A model generated the notes under the pieces. It did no database searches and was not told the DNA's origin. It worked only from the letters and a program-made list of their open reading frames with translations. Below are positions 42,309-51,981 of a stretch of 64,000 nt of DNA, one piece after another (within the stretch, counting starts at the first letter, position 1; the number at the start of each line of letters is the position of its first letter). A program made the position numbers and the translations under genes. The DNA is from Pseudo-nitzschia pungens (taxonomy: Eukaryota; Bacillariophyta; Bacillariophyceae; Bacillariales; Bacillariaceae): the NCBI GenBank assembly GCA_037355855.1, contig CM074758.1:9335001-9399000 (forward strand). Direction: 5' to 3'.

Positions 42309-44559
42309 CTAGCACACCTTGCACGATATAGGACACCAGTACTTTGAAATCCTTTTTCCTTTGTGCTTTTTGTTGCAACGTCTTGTCCTGAACTTTAGGT
42401 TCTTTTTGAGCCAGTTGCAGTTTTTCTTTGGGTTCGATTGAAAGGCAAAGTCCACTCGGTCGGCAGCATTCGTGCAATCTGCCGGAGGCTTGGGCTCCTT
42501 CTTCTTCTTCTTCTTCTTCTTGTTGTCGTTATGAAAGTTGTCTTCTGCCTCGGTAACACCATGACAGGTTGCTGGGCACCAAAATTCTCCAATGATGTTG
42601 TGCCTCCACGGTTTGAAGCACAACACCCTTGGATTCTTGGCGACCCACTTGCAATTTTTCCTTTTGCTGTTGTTGTATTGGAAACCATCTTTGTCCTTCA
42701 AATGATTTTCCTCTTGTAGATTGGGCGGTGGAGTTGGTATTGGTCCGATCTCGTGATCTGGAGGATTTGGTGGTGACGGTTGATCCGGCGGCTGAAGCTC
42801 GATCCTCGTCGTCGACACCCGAATGACGGCGTCCTTCTTGCCGAAGGAGAATGACTCCAATAGAATATAGACGGCGTTGCCTTGGATTCCGTTGAATTGG
42901 GGGATCTTAAGAACGTCGCCCACAGACTTAAGAGATCCGAACTTCATCGTCCTCGCCGATTGATCCGCCGGTCCGAGGCGTTCCACCACCACGATCTCGT
43001 CGAAGTTGTCCCTGCTATCGCTGTTGATACCCTTCCTGCGGTTAAAGCCGATGTAATAATCTGATTCCATATCCGCTTGGAAGAGCTGCAGGACCACAAG
43101 TCGTCTGTGTAGGATGGAGTCGAGATGCAGGTACGCTTGCTGCGGATTGTAGTCATCGACACCGACTAGGGCAAACTGCTTCCCGTGGATCGACGGCGCA
43201 CCGGCGTACGGATCGTGCCAGGTGGTTTGACTCTCGTACCATCCCATATACCAGCTGTTGGAGGGATTGAAGCACATGTTGGGCCCGTTCAGTTCGTTGT
43301 AGCTGTATCCCATGAATCCGACCTTGTCGTCGTACATGTCGAGCTCCCCAGCGTGGTCCAATCCCATGCTGTGACCGACCTCGTGGAGCTGAAAGGACGG
43401 ACGAGTGCACCACGGACTAGTGTAGTACGAATCGTACCGATTGAGGACTGCCAGCGCAAAGAAGCCCTTGACCTTCTCCGGCAGGCAAAACATGACGAAA
43501 TCAAACTGCTTCTCGAGGTCTCCCAGCTCGGCTTCCGCCGCTTCACGGGCGTATCGGACCATCTTGGCCCTCGGTACGACGCCCTTGAAATTGTCTATGT
43601 CGGATTGAACCTCGTTCGATCGATCGGGTGGCAGTTCGACGGTGGTGATCCCGTCCTCGATGCGCTTGTTGCTGTGGGTCACTCCGGAAAACGGCAGGAT
43701 CCTCATTTGGTTGTAGCTGCAGGTTTCGTATTTATTTTTGAGGGACACGGGATTCTCGTAGACGTACCGTCGGATTTCGTCCCTCGTGACCGCGGGACCT
43801 CCCTCGTCGCTCTCCAGAAACATGGAATCGGCCATGGCGAGCCGCACCACGAGTACCTTCATGTCGCCAACCTTGGGAGAAATTTTGGGAGGTCCGAGGC
43901 GACGGTGGGCTTTAGGAACTCTTTTGATTCGGCGTTGACAGCTTTGCGGATGTCAGATCAATGTACATGGTGTTGTCGGAACGATCGATCACAGCATGCT
44001 TAAATTTCAATCGGGTGTGGCCGCTCTGAACACGGCTGTTTCGGGGCTCCTCCATGAATGCGCTTGTTGTCACTCGCGCGGCCGACATGGTGTCGACGTT
44101 CTCGATCGAAACTCCGATGAGTTCCACGAGGGGATCCGAGAGACCGAGAACTTCGAGTGCATACTTCTTGTCGAATTGGCACGCCCATGTCCTTCCGGGG
44201 TCCTCGTTGCTCTCAGAACCTTCAACCGCACCCCACAAGTGCACCAGATCCTCCGAGTTGAAGTCTTTTGTTTCTTCGTCCTCTGCCGTACCGAGCTCTG
44301 CATCGACTTGGTAGATGATGCATTCCGAATGGGCAACGCGCAATCGTCTTCTCCCTTCTCCCAATTCTGTTATTTCGCCGGCAACGTCGTTTTCCGAGAA
44401 CGGGTTTGTGGCTCCTCGCAGTGCCGCGCTGGGGTCGGTCGATAAGTCGTTCGTGGTGTAATCTACGAGCTCAACAGCACAAGTTGTCGTTGCAACGCCG
44501 AGAAATGCCAAACCAAGGAAGAATATGTTCTTCGCGCTGTAGTTTGTAGTGGCATTCAT
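42309..44559 (-). CDS. secreted M11 (gametolysin-like) metallopeptidase with two ShK-like tails
   Basis: About 749 residues when read through one frame change at TTTT 43922-43925 (plus strand); removing one base gives TPNQRVPKAHRRL and joins the two frames. A signal peptide is predicted (MNATTNYSAKNIFFLGLAFLGVATTTCA). Residues 30-215 are a propeptide-like region. The catalytic zinc motif HEVGHSMGLDH is coded at 43353-43385, followed by MGYSYN and the CFNPSNSWYMGWY segment characteristic of gametolysins. A Pro-rich linker leads to two Cys-rich modules of about 40-55 residues (NCKWVAKNPRVLCF...WCPATC and NCNWLKKN...WCPISCKVC), similar to ShK-type domains. The protein should be a secreted or wall-associated protease; Chlamydomonas gametolysin digests cell wall glycoproteins. 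Gln/Lys-rich linker coded by a TTC run is near the C-terminus. Confidence 0.82.
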
Positions 44560-45723
44560 CGTGATGCATGAATGCTCTGGATGGTTGGAATTTCTCTCGT
44601 TGCTTATTATTATGGATCAAAGTAGGAGATTGAGATTTCATCGGTAAGTGGAGGTATAGGTCACTCTTAGTGAGGAAAAGGGCGAAAAGATTTCGGTGTC
44701 AGACGGTCATCAGAATATATAACAATGTGGCGTAGTTGTTTCCATAATATCTCCAGGTTGCGCAAAGCATTTATTCCGATGTTGTCAAAATAATTTGGTC
44801 GCCCGACGCATGAATTTTTGCCGAGCAGAAACGTCTTCGCTTCGCAAATACAAGATGTCTTAGGTTTTTGTTCCTGTTGATAAATTCTTTTAACATAGTC
44901 TACCATGAAATGTCTCTATGTTTATGATTATAGAAGATTCTTCGGTAGAAGTATCAGTCATAAAGGCTATTGCCTGGAACGTGACTTGTCATGTGACTGG
45001 GAACTTCGCGGAAGAATAACCTCACATTTAACTCGTATTGTGTTTGTCCAGGTGTGAGTCACGTTAGAGTAACCTTACCATAATGCTAACCTTACTTTGA
45101 ATCATAGAACGAGAACAATGAGCTAAAAAATAAGGCTTACCATCGACAAAAACACTTGACGATGATACAAACAAGGGATAGGAGATTGGCCGGGAAAGGA
45201 CATGAAGGCAGATTTTTTGTCGGGGCTCTGTTTTGGCGGAGTGAGATTAGTTTAAGGTTAAATCGTAAGATTACGGACGGTAGACTTAGTAAGGTTAAGG
45301 TTAATATGGGCAACGAACTGTACCGGTATCCTAGGCTACATACGGTATGCAAGTAGGCAATCCATACTATGAATACGTAACATTGATCATATTCTAAATA
45401 TATAAAGAACATATGATTAAGTTGCAAGTAGAAACCCAGAGAGGCGCGCCATACGGTACACACCCAACGGATGGATTTTTTTCCTGCAACGTACGGTATC
45501 ACGTAGCGCATTGGAATGCATATCAACAGGAGTCCACAATCTTTCACTTCATTTGAAAAAGAAACAAGACCAAGATACAAGCACCATACGGGACACAGTC
45601 GGAACGACAACGAAGAAATAATATGTAAACCCGAGATACGAATCGACTTCTGGAAAGTTCATTGCCCGATTTTTGAACAGATATGATTTTCTTAGCAACG
45701 ATTTGAAGCAACGGATCGTCGAA
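44560..45723. other. intergenic, divergent promoter region, no gene seen
   Basis: Contains several GTAAGGTTA/TAACCTTAC motifs (45068-45092 and 45263-45303). The frame of the DENN gene is open from 45622 without an ATG before 45724; a small upstream exon cannot be excluded (CAG at 45678-45680). Confidence 0.55.
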
Positions 45724-48723
45724 ATGGCCTTCCTGTCAATGAATCAAAGCAAGAACAATCTTGCTGAGGAGAAGAGTACGGGAAGCGGCAAAACTACCGC
45801 CCAAAGGAAGGATAGCCAATCTCCGATCGCGATGATGAAGGTCGCTAATGAGCAGAAGAACGACGATACTAATTCCTCGTATTTGTGGAAGGTCTTTCAG
45901 GATAGCCTCTTTAGCAGTGAAAGCGAATCAAAAGACTCGGGAAAATCCCTTTCCCTCTTGAACGGAGAATTGAAACGCATGGACACCAATGTTGCCTCAT
46001 CCCGGTGGGGTTCCAATCGCCAATCTTCTAACTCCTCCTCCTCCCTTGGTACAGAAGAGGGAGATCAAGTGTTCCTGCCCCTGAGTCTCCTCAGGGAACT
46101 CGAGCAACAAGAACGTTCTCTTCCCGATCGCTGGGTGGATTTTTTTTGCATTGTTGGACTCGATCCCGATGCCAAATTAGTGAAAGAAGAAGTAGTTGAC
46201 AATGCACAAAACCAAAAGACTAAAAATGCTACGACACCACGCAACAAACCCGTCTTGTTGGATCGGTATCCCAAAGAAGATCATCCAGACACTGAATTTC
46301 CCGAGCACCTGCCTACCTTTTGCTATCCGAATGGCGGATGCCGACCATTGCGGTACAAGACTCGCTGGCACGAAGGGAGCCAACCCTCGATCGATGAGAA
46401 GAAAAGCTCGAAGAAAGCTGCGAAGAAGAACAAGAAAATGAATCAGACCACCAACATCAAGTACCACCATAACGTTCCAGAACCTACTCTGTGCAGTTTC
46501 GTGTTAACATCGAGTTCTGGCCATCGGTTATACTGCACGTCTTTGACAGTTTACGAAATGAGACTAGATAAATGCTCAAAACAGAAGGAGAAGAGACCCG
46601 AAAAGCAAAAGAAGATGGCAAAAGCAAAGTCAGCACCTGTGAACATGAAGAAAAAATGGTGGGAAGAACCATCGATTGATTCCATGTCAAAACACATCGA
46701 AGAAGATAGGAAAAGAGAGGAGAAGGCGCAAAACTCTGATGGTGGCTCATCTGTTTCTATCCAAAAAAACAAAGAGACGGACGACAATGCTGAATATTAC
46801 TGGATGGTCCCAAAGTGTTTGGTAATTCTCTCCCATTATCCTTTCTTTGAGGCCCAATCCATTGCTCTGAGAGAATTATTTTACACCGTCCAATCTGGAT
46901 CGTCCCCGATTCCCTTCGAGCGCTATGTTACCCATTTGGTGGAAGATATCCCGCTGCCCGGAAGCGGTGTCGGAAAGTATCCGAAGGGCAAGAACACTGT
47001 TGTTGAGTGGTCGTCGTGGATATCTCAGGCTACCTCGTCTGGGACAAAAATGCCACCGACCATTCGTCTCGAACGACCACCGCCGAACCGCTTGCCACTG
47101 TTCAATGTTTCGATGGAACCATTGTTTCGAACACTGAGTTTGAGCAATATCCTGGTCCTTTGGGCGACCCTGCTTCGGGAGGGACAGGTCGTGTTGGCTT
47201 GCTCGAACGGCGACACCACTGCCTTATTGACGCCAATTGCGGAAGCATTGTTGACGTTGTTGTTCCCACTCGAATGGCAAGGGATCTACATCCCTGTCTT
47301 GCCAAATCAAGATTCGGTCTTGGATGTGTTGGAAGCACCCGTGCCCTATTTGATCGGCCTCGTGACAACACCATCGAACGCCCATCCCCACAAGCATCCG
47401 AGCGGAGTGCTGTGGTGTGACCTCGACAATGATGTTCTACATTTTGGCTTCAAAGATGATCATCAGTATCTTGCGAATGAAAACGGAGCACCGGAGAAAA
47501 TTCGGCGGTTGCCTGCGCTGCCACGGGATCCTTCCATGAGCCTCAAAGCGGAACTGGAGGAAATTGCCGATCCTTTGTTTTTGCCGACCATCGAAGGCAT
47601 CAAGGGCCGAATGACCGTCGGAGACCGGACTGTCGAACTGGACAACGCATTAAGAGAGCCGTACGCACAACGAACAAAACTCTTTCACAAACCCATGCCG
47701 ACTCCGCGAAAGTACATCTTGACGCAGTCCGCTAAGATCCCACCCCGGGGTAAAACATTATGTTACGAAGATTTCAGTATTATTCCCAAAAAGAAGAAGA
47801 ACAAGAAGATAAAGGAAACATCGGGTGGAAATGCATCGTTAACAGACGGAGGGGAAAGTTTGTGGTCGCAGCTAGAAGATATTCGAATTCCATGTGGGGA
47901 AGATACGACAACACCATCAACTAATAATGAAAACAAAGAGAAAAACATCGACGACGACACCGCTGCGCCAAAAGGCGACCCTCGAGACATCACCAATAAA
48001 AGTCAGGATTCTTCCTTCTTTGTATCCCTCAAACGCCAGAGCCGCTCTGTCCAGGCGCACGTCGATCGGGCAATGGCTGTGTTTGGTCAAGACTATGCTA
48101 CTCCAAGCGCTTACGCTTGTCATGGCACCCAGCAATTCGGTGACGATATGCTGGGTCAGCAGGACGAAATAGCGGCAAATTTCTTTTTCGCGGATCACGA
48201 AAAACGGGACATCAGCACAACGGTTCGGGAATCCTTCTTGAAATTCTTCCTAGCAGTCTTCTCGAGGTATGAGTTTTATGTCGACTCCAGAACAAATCAA
48301 TTGAACGGAGATCGATTGGTAAAAAGTATGAATTTGCCATCTCGACAGCGAAAATACATGAAGGACGTTGTTAGCAGCCAGATGTTTGAGAGATTCTTAC
48401 ATGACACCAGATCGATTAGAAATCGAAGGTTGTTCAATGAGTATATCATTAAATTCAGGAATGGGGATTTTGCTCTCGAAGGAAGGAAAACGGAATCCAA
48501 TCCGGGAACACCTTTGTTGAACTCCATAAAGTGGCGAAATCCAAAAATCATCCGTCCTGGATATCCATGTTCAGTCGGATTACGGGAAGGCCTCGTCCAT
48601 TGTGAGGATCGACGATTCCCCGATAGGTTGAACATAGAAGAGTGCATAACGAAGAAAACCGTGTCGTCATGGAAAGTATTTATGGATGGTGCCTTCTGTT
48701 CTTCCGTTTCGAGTTGCGTCTGA
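45724..48723 (+). CDS. DENN-domain protein (probable Rab GEF)
   Basis: 999 residues from ATG 45724, the first in-frame ATG after a stop at 45619. The tripartite DENN module is spread through the protein. The uDENN part is near residues 130-280 (WVDFFCIVGLDPDAK, then LCSFVLTSSSGHRLYCTSL). The cDENN part is at about 390-590 (LPLFNVSMEPLFRTLSLSNI, LLFPLEWQGIYIPVLP and APVPYLIGLV). The dDENN part is at about 830-930 (ESFLKFFLAVFSRYEFYV, FLHDTRSIRNRRLFNEYI). Long charged insertions lie between them (Lys-rich at about 245-265 and 290-350). DENN proteins act as guanine nucleotide exchange factors for Rab GTPases on membranes. The Rab partner cannot be predicted. No TM segment or signal peptide. Confidence 0.88.
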   Translation: MAFLSMNQSKNNLAEEKSTGSGKTTAQRKDSQSPIAMMKVANEQKNDDTNSSYLWKVFQDSLFSSESESKDSGKSLSLLNGELKRMDTNVASSRWGSNRQSSNSSSSLGTEEGDQVFLPLSLLRELEQQERSLPDRWVDFFCIVGLDPDAKLVKEEVVDNAQNQKTKNATTPRNKPVLLDRYPKEDHPDTEFPEHLPTFCYPNGGCRPLRYKTRWHEGSQPSIDEKKSSKKAAKKNKKMNQTTNIKYHHNVPEPTLCSFVLTSSSGHRLYCTSLTVYEMRLDKCSKQKEKRPEKQKKMAKAKSAPVNMKKKWWEEPSIDSMSKHIEEDRKREEKAQNSDGGSSVSIQKNKETDDNAEYYWMVPKCLVILSHYPFFEAQSIALRELFYTVQSGSSPIPFERYVTHLVEDIPLPGSGVGKYPKGKNTVVEWSSWISQATSSGTKMPPTIRLERPPPNRLPLFNVSMEPLFRTLSLSNILVLWATLLREGQVVLACSNGDTTALLTPIAEALLTLLFPLEWQGIYIPVLPNQDSVLDVLEAPVPYLIGLVTTPSNAHPHKHPSGVLWCDLDNDVLHFGFKDDHQYLANENGAPEKIRRLPALPRDPSMSLKAELEEIADPLFLPTIEGIKGRMTVGDRTVELDNALREPYAQRTKLFHKPMPTPRKYILTQSAKIPPRGKTLCYEDFSIIPKKKKNKKIKETSGGNASLTDGGESLWSQLEDIRIPCGEDTTTPSTNNENKEKNIDDDTAAPKGDPRDITNKSQDSSFFVSLKRQSRSVQAHVDRAMAVFGQDYATPSAYACHGTQQFGDDMLGQQDEIAANFFFADHEKRDISTTVRESFLKFFLAVFSRYEFYVDSRTNQLNGDRLVKSMNLPSRQRKYMKDVVSSQMFERFLHDTRSIRNRRLFNEYIIKFRNGDFALEGRKTESNPGTPLLNSIKWRNPKIIRPGYPCSVGLREGLVHCEDRRFPDRLNIEECITKKTVSSWKVFMDGAFCSSVSSCV

Positions 48724-49515
48724 GCTTCATTTCCGTGCCGGTACGATTGATTGAGACTGAAAAACAAGTTGAAGCGCTCATCTACAGAAAATAAATAGAA
48801 GTACTAGTAGTAATGAGAATACAGTATCGATGATCTTCCGTGAGCGTTAGATGGATATTTACTGTATCCTTTTACAAACGAGAGCGAATGAACTTGAAAT
48901 CATCACTTCCAACTCGTACAAGTTACCATATCTTACCTCGTACGTAGGCCTACTGAAACGGTACGTACCGTACGCTAGGTTTTCGACGAAGAGGTGGTTT
49001 TGATTGAGAAGACCAATTTAATTGGAGTCGATTGAGTCGAAAACTGACTGTGACAACCGATCCCAAGAAATTGCGGCGATTCCTTTGAAAATAATAGTGA
49101 CAACAAAATTGAGTAAGGTATGAAAACGTTATCTTTCGGTTAAAATCATACCTCCATTTATCTCGATACTGTTGTACTATTGCGACCTTAATTAGACGAT
49201 AAGTACAAAAAAATATTGATACGAACGAGCATGGCGGCAACGCGTATCGAATCAACATGTCACAGATCGCTAAAAATTTTCTCTCGTAGGTACCATCCAA
49301 AATACTTTCGTTTCACTGCGTCTCACCCTTTAGTTTGGCGACAAAGCTTGGCAAATGAAAGAAAAATCATCCAAAAACCGTCACATTCGGTATCATTAAT
49401 CTATCAACAAATATCTTGCTGTCCCTCACCTTGGTTGAATGTTGTTATTTCAAAGCTCCGTGTCAGCAATCGATCTACGAATATTGAATAGAAACAAACT
49501 TTGCAGTCATTGATC
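48724..49515. other. intergenic, no gene seen
   Basis: AT-rich DNA between two tandem genes, with palindromic GGTACGTACCGTACG around 48958-48974. Short frames on the minus strand have no domain. Confidence 0.55.
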
Positions 49516-51981
49516 ATGGCGAATGCAAATTTGTTATCGGTTTCCAAAGCCGGACTGTTGATTGCAATAACAGCAGTTCTTCAGCTCGACGCAGTCATCT
49601 CGTCAACCGAGATTCCAGCATTCCCTACCAATCGTTTCATTCCATGGGGGAGAATAGATTGGTTAACAAAAAATGACGCAACATACTTGTATTACACACA
49701 GAGAACTTGGAATAATTTTTTGCAGTCAGACTTGGAGCGAATGTCTTACAAAACAGTCGCAGAGAAATTGGGATTGAACAGTGTCGCACATTCTGGAAGC
49801 TGGCGAAGGACAAACAATGCCCTACAGCATGTTGCTATTGACAGCAAATCGTGGGATTGTTGGATCAATCATTACGTCGGCAACTCGTGGGCAGAGTTGC
49901 GTAGTATTCACAATGTCTCGTGGGCTTTTGAAGCCTTGGGTTGGAGCGAATTCAATTGGAGGAGTCAAAATCCAGCAGACCATCCGGGCACAGAAACACT
50001 AAGATTCTCTCAATTGACGCACGAGCAGCAGAGAGCCGCTGAACGCATTTGTTGCCCTGCACCAATTTGGGACGGAGTTCCTCTCTATCAATGGGAATAT
50101 CAAGCAAATGGAATGAGTACTGTTCAAGTAGAATTTGAGGCAAAGTACAGAACGATTGCCCCTACAAATCAGCCTACTACAAACCAACCTACAAGCAGTC
50201 CTACGATGAAACCCACCACCGAGAAACCAACAATTCGTCCTACGATGAAACCCACCACCGCCAAACCGACGATTCGTCCTACGAAGGAACCCACCACCGT
50301 GAAACCGACAATTCTTCCCACGAAGAAACCCACCACCGCGAAACCAACAATTCGTCCCACGCTTCGCCCTTCGCTTAGGCCCACGCGTGCACCCATTCTC
50401 AGCTCGCTTATGAATAACATAAATAACATCAATGGAAGTGAGGAAATTAAAGAAGCCGCAGCGGCTACAAATGCTCCGACCGTTGCACCAACCGATACAC
50501 CGACCGATGCACCGACCGAATACGTTCGCATTACTGAGAGTCCATCCAACGCTCCCACCGCATCACCCACCAAAGGTCCATCCGATGCTCCGAGCGCATC
50601 ACCAAGCGATGGTCCAAGTATGCAACCCAGCTTAAGGCCGTCCTCGGCACCCAGTGAAAGCCCTTCCTCAAGTTTTTACCCCAGTTCGGCGCCCAGTGAC
50701 AGTCCTACCGAAACTTATGAACCAAGTGCTTCACCCAGCGCGTCACCCAGTGCGCCCCCCAGCGACGGCCCAAGCATGGAACCAAGTCTAAGTCCGTCCT
50801 CCACACCAAGTCTTCGTCCTTCGACGAGCTCGTATCCAAGTCAAAGCCCCAGCTCTACCCCAACGCTTAGTGTGGAACCTTCGGCATCGCCTTCTACTTC
50901 TCCATCCGTGGCACCTAGTGACGTCCCGAGTGATGGCCCAAGCATGGAACCGAGTTCCGTTCCAAGTGATAGCCCAAGCATGGAGCCAAGTGCCGTTCCG
51001 AGTGATGGACCAAGCATGGAACCGAGTGACATTCCGAGTGATGGACCAAGCATGGAACCAAGTATCACGCCGTCAACGACACCGAGTGCCGTTCCGAGTG
51101 ATGGACCAAGCATGGAACCGAGTGACATTCCGAGTGATGGACCAAGCATGGAACCAAGTATCACGCCGTCAACGACACCTAGTGACGTTCCGAGTGATGG
51201 CCCAAGCATGGAACCGAGTGACGTTCCGAGTGATGGCCCAAGCTTGGAACCGAGTATCACGCCGTCAACGACACCTAGTGACGTTCCGAGTGATGGCCCA
51301 AGCATGGAACCGAGTGACGTTCCGAGTGATGGCCCAAGCTTGGAACCGAGTATCACGCCGTCAACGACACCTAGTGACGTTCCGAGTGATGGCCCAAGCA
51401 TGGAACCAAGTATCACACCGTCAACGACACCGAGTGTCGTTCCGACAACGACACCTAGTGACGTTCCGAGTGATGGCCCAAGCTTGGAACCAAGTATCAC
51501 GCCGACAACGACACCCAGCGCAAGTCCTACGGCCACTCCAACAACTTTACTAGAAAAGGCGTGCACGACAAACTTCACTCTTGCTTTGATTTTCGACAAG
51601 TACCCACAGGAAACGATGTGGACCTTAAAAGAGGATTCCACATCTACGATTATTGGGGAAGGATCTGGCTACAAGGCTGACGTCGGAGACGTTGAGGAGA
51701 CGGTTTGCATCCGGATAGACGAGTGCTACATCTTCGAAATACGCGACAAATGGGACGATGGAATGTGTTGTGACAACGGGAACGGAAGCTATGCGGGTTT
51801 CATAGAGCAAGCCGGAGCGGGGTCGTTCCCGATCGCCGGTCTCAGCGGTGGAGCCTTCGAGTCGCTTCGGAGACACACTTTTTGTATCGACGAAAACGGA
51901 ATTCTCGTAGATGGTCTGAGCAGTGCCATGAGTGTTCGATTATTCAAAGGGCGCACCAGATTCAACGGAGGAAAAGATTAA
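49516..51981 (+). CDS. secreted Pro-Ser/Pro-Thr repeat protein with Cys-rich C-terminal domain
   Basis: 821 residues from ATG 49516, taken because it opens a signal peptide (MANANLLSVSKAGLLIAITAVLQ, cleavage near VISS). Residues 30-205 form a Trp-rich domain with LTHEQQRAAERI and WDGVPLY, like the LTxxQQxAAxxLGY...WD modules of diatom surface proteins. Residues 210-290 have KPT-[ATIR]-rich PTMKPTT repeats. Residues 330-670 are PS repeats, mostly PSDGPSMEPS. The C-terminal 140 residues hold several Cys and an acidic DKWDDGMCCDNGNGSYAGF segment, a domain type often found after such repeats. The protein is probably glycosylated and located at the cell surface or frustule. No catalytic residues are seen. 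Confidence 0.8.
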   Translation: MANANLLSVSKAGLLIAITAVLQLDAVISSTEIPAFPTNRFIPWGRIDWLTKNDATYLYYTQRTWNNFLQSDLERMSYKTVAEKLGLNSVAHSGSWRRTNNALQHVAIDSKSWDCWINHYVGNSWAELRSIHNVSWAFEALGWSEFNWRSQNPADHPGTETLRFSQLTHEQQRAAERICCPAPIWDGVPLYQWEYQANGMSTVQVEFEAKYRTIAPTNQPTTNQPTSSPTMKPTTEKPTIRPTMKPTTAKPTIRPTKEPTTVKPTILPTKKPTTAKPTIRPTLRPSLRPTRAPILSSLMNNINNINGSEEIKEAAAATNAPTVAPTDTPTDAPTEYVRITESPSNAPTASPTKGPSDAPSASPSDGPSMQPSLRPSSAPSESPSSSFYPSSAPSDSPTETYEPSASPSASPSAPPSDGPSMEPSLSPSSTPSLRPSTSSYPSQSPSSTPTLSVEPSASPSTSPSVAPSDVPSDGPSMEPSSVPSDSPSMEPSAVPSDGPSMEPSDIPSDGPSMEPSITPSTTPSAVPSDGPSMEPSDIPSDGPSMEPSITPSTTPSDVPSDGPSMEPSDVPSDGPSLEPSITPSTTPSDVPSDGPSMEPSDVPSDGPSLEPSITPSTTPSDVPSDGPSMEPSITPSTTPSVVPTTTPSDVPSDGPSLEPSITPTTTPSASPTATPTTLLEKACTTNFTLALIFDKYPQETMWTLKEDSTSTIIGEGSGYKADVGDVEETVCIRIDECYIFEIRDKWDDGMCCDNGNGSYAGFIEQAGAGSFPIAGLSGGAFESLRRHTFCIDENGILVDGLSSAMSVRLFKGRTRFNGGKD
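50992..51375 (+). repeat. 96-base higher-order tandem repeat, four units
   Basis: Units start at 50992, 51088, 51184 and 51280, with a partial fifth at 51376. Each encodes 32 residues, [AD]-V-PSDGPS-[ML]-EPSD, then [IV]-PSDGPS-[ML]-EPSITPSTTPS. The perfect period shows recent expansion by whole units. Confidence 0.92.

Noticed and set aside
50841..51641. 266-codon minus-strand frame with GSMLGPSLGTSLG repeats
   Set aside because: It is the complement of the PSDGPSMEPS repeat and has no start context or domain of its own.
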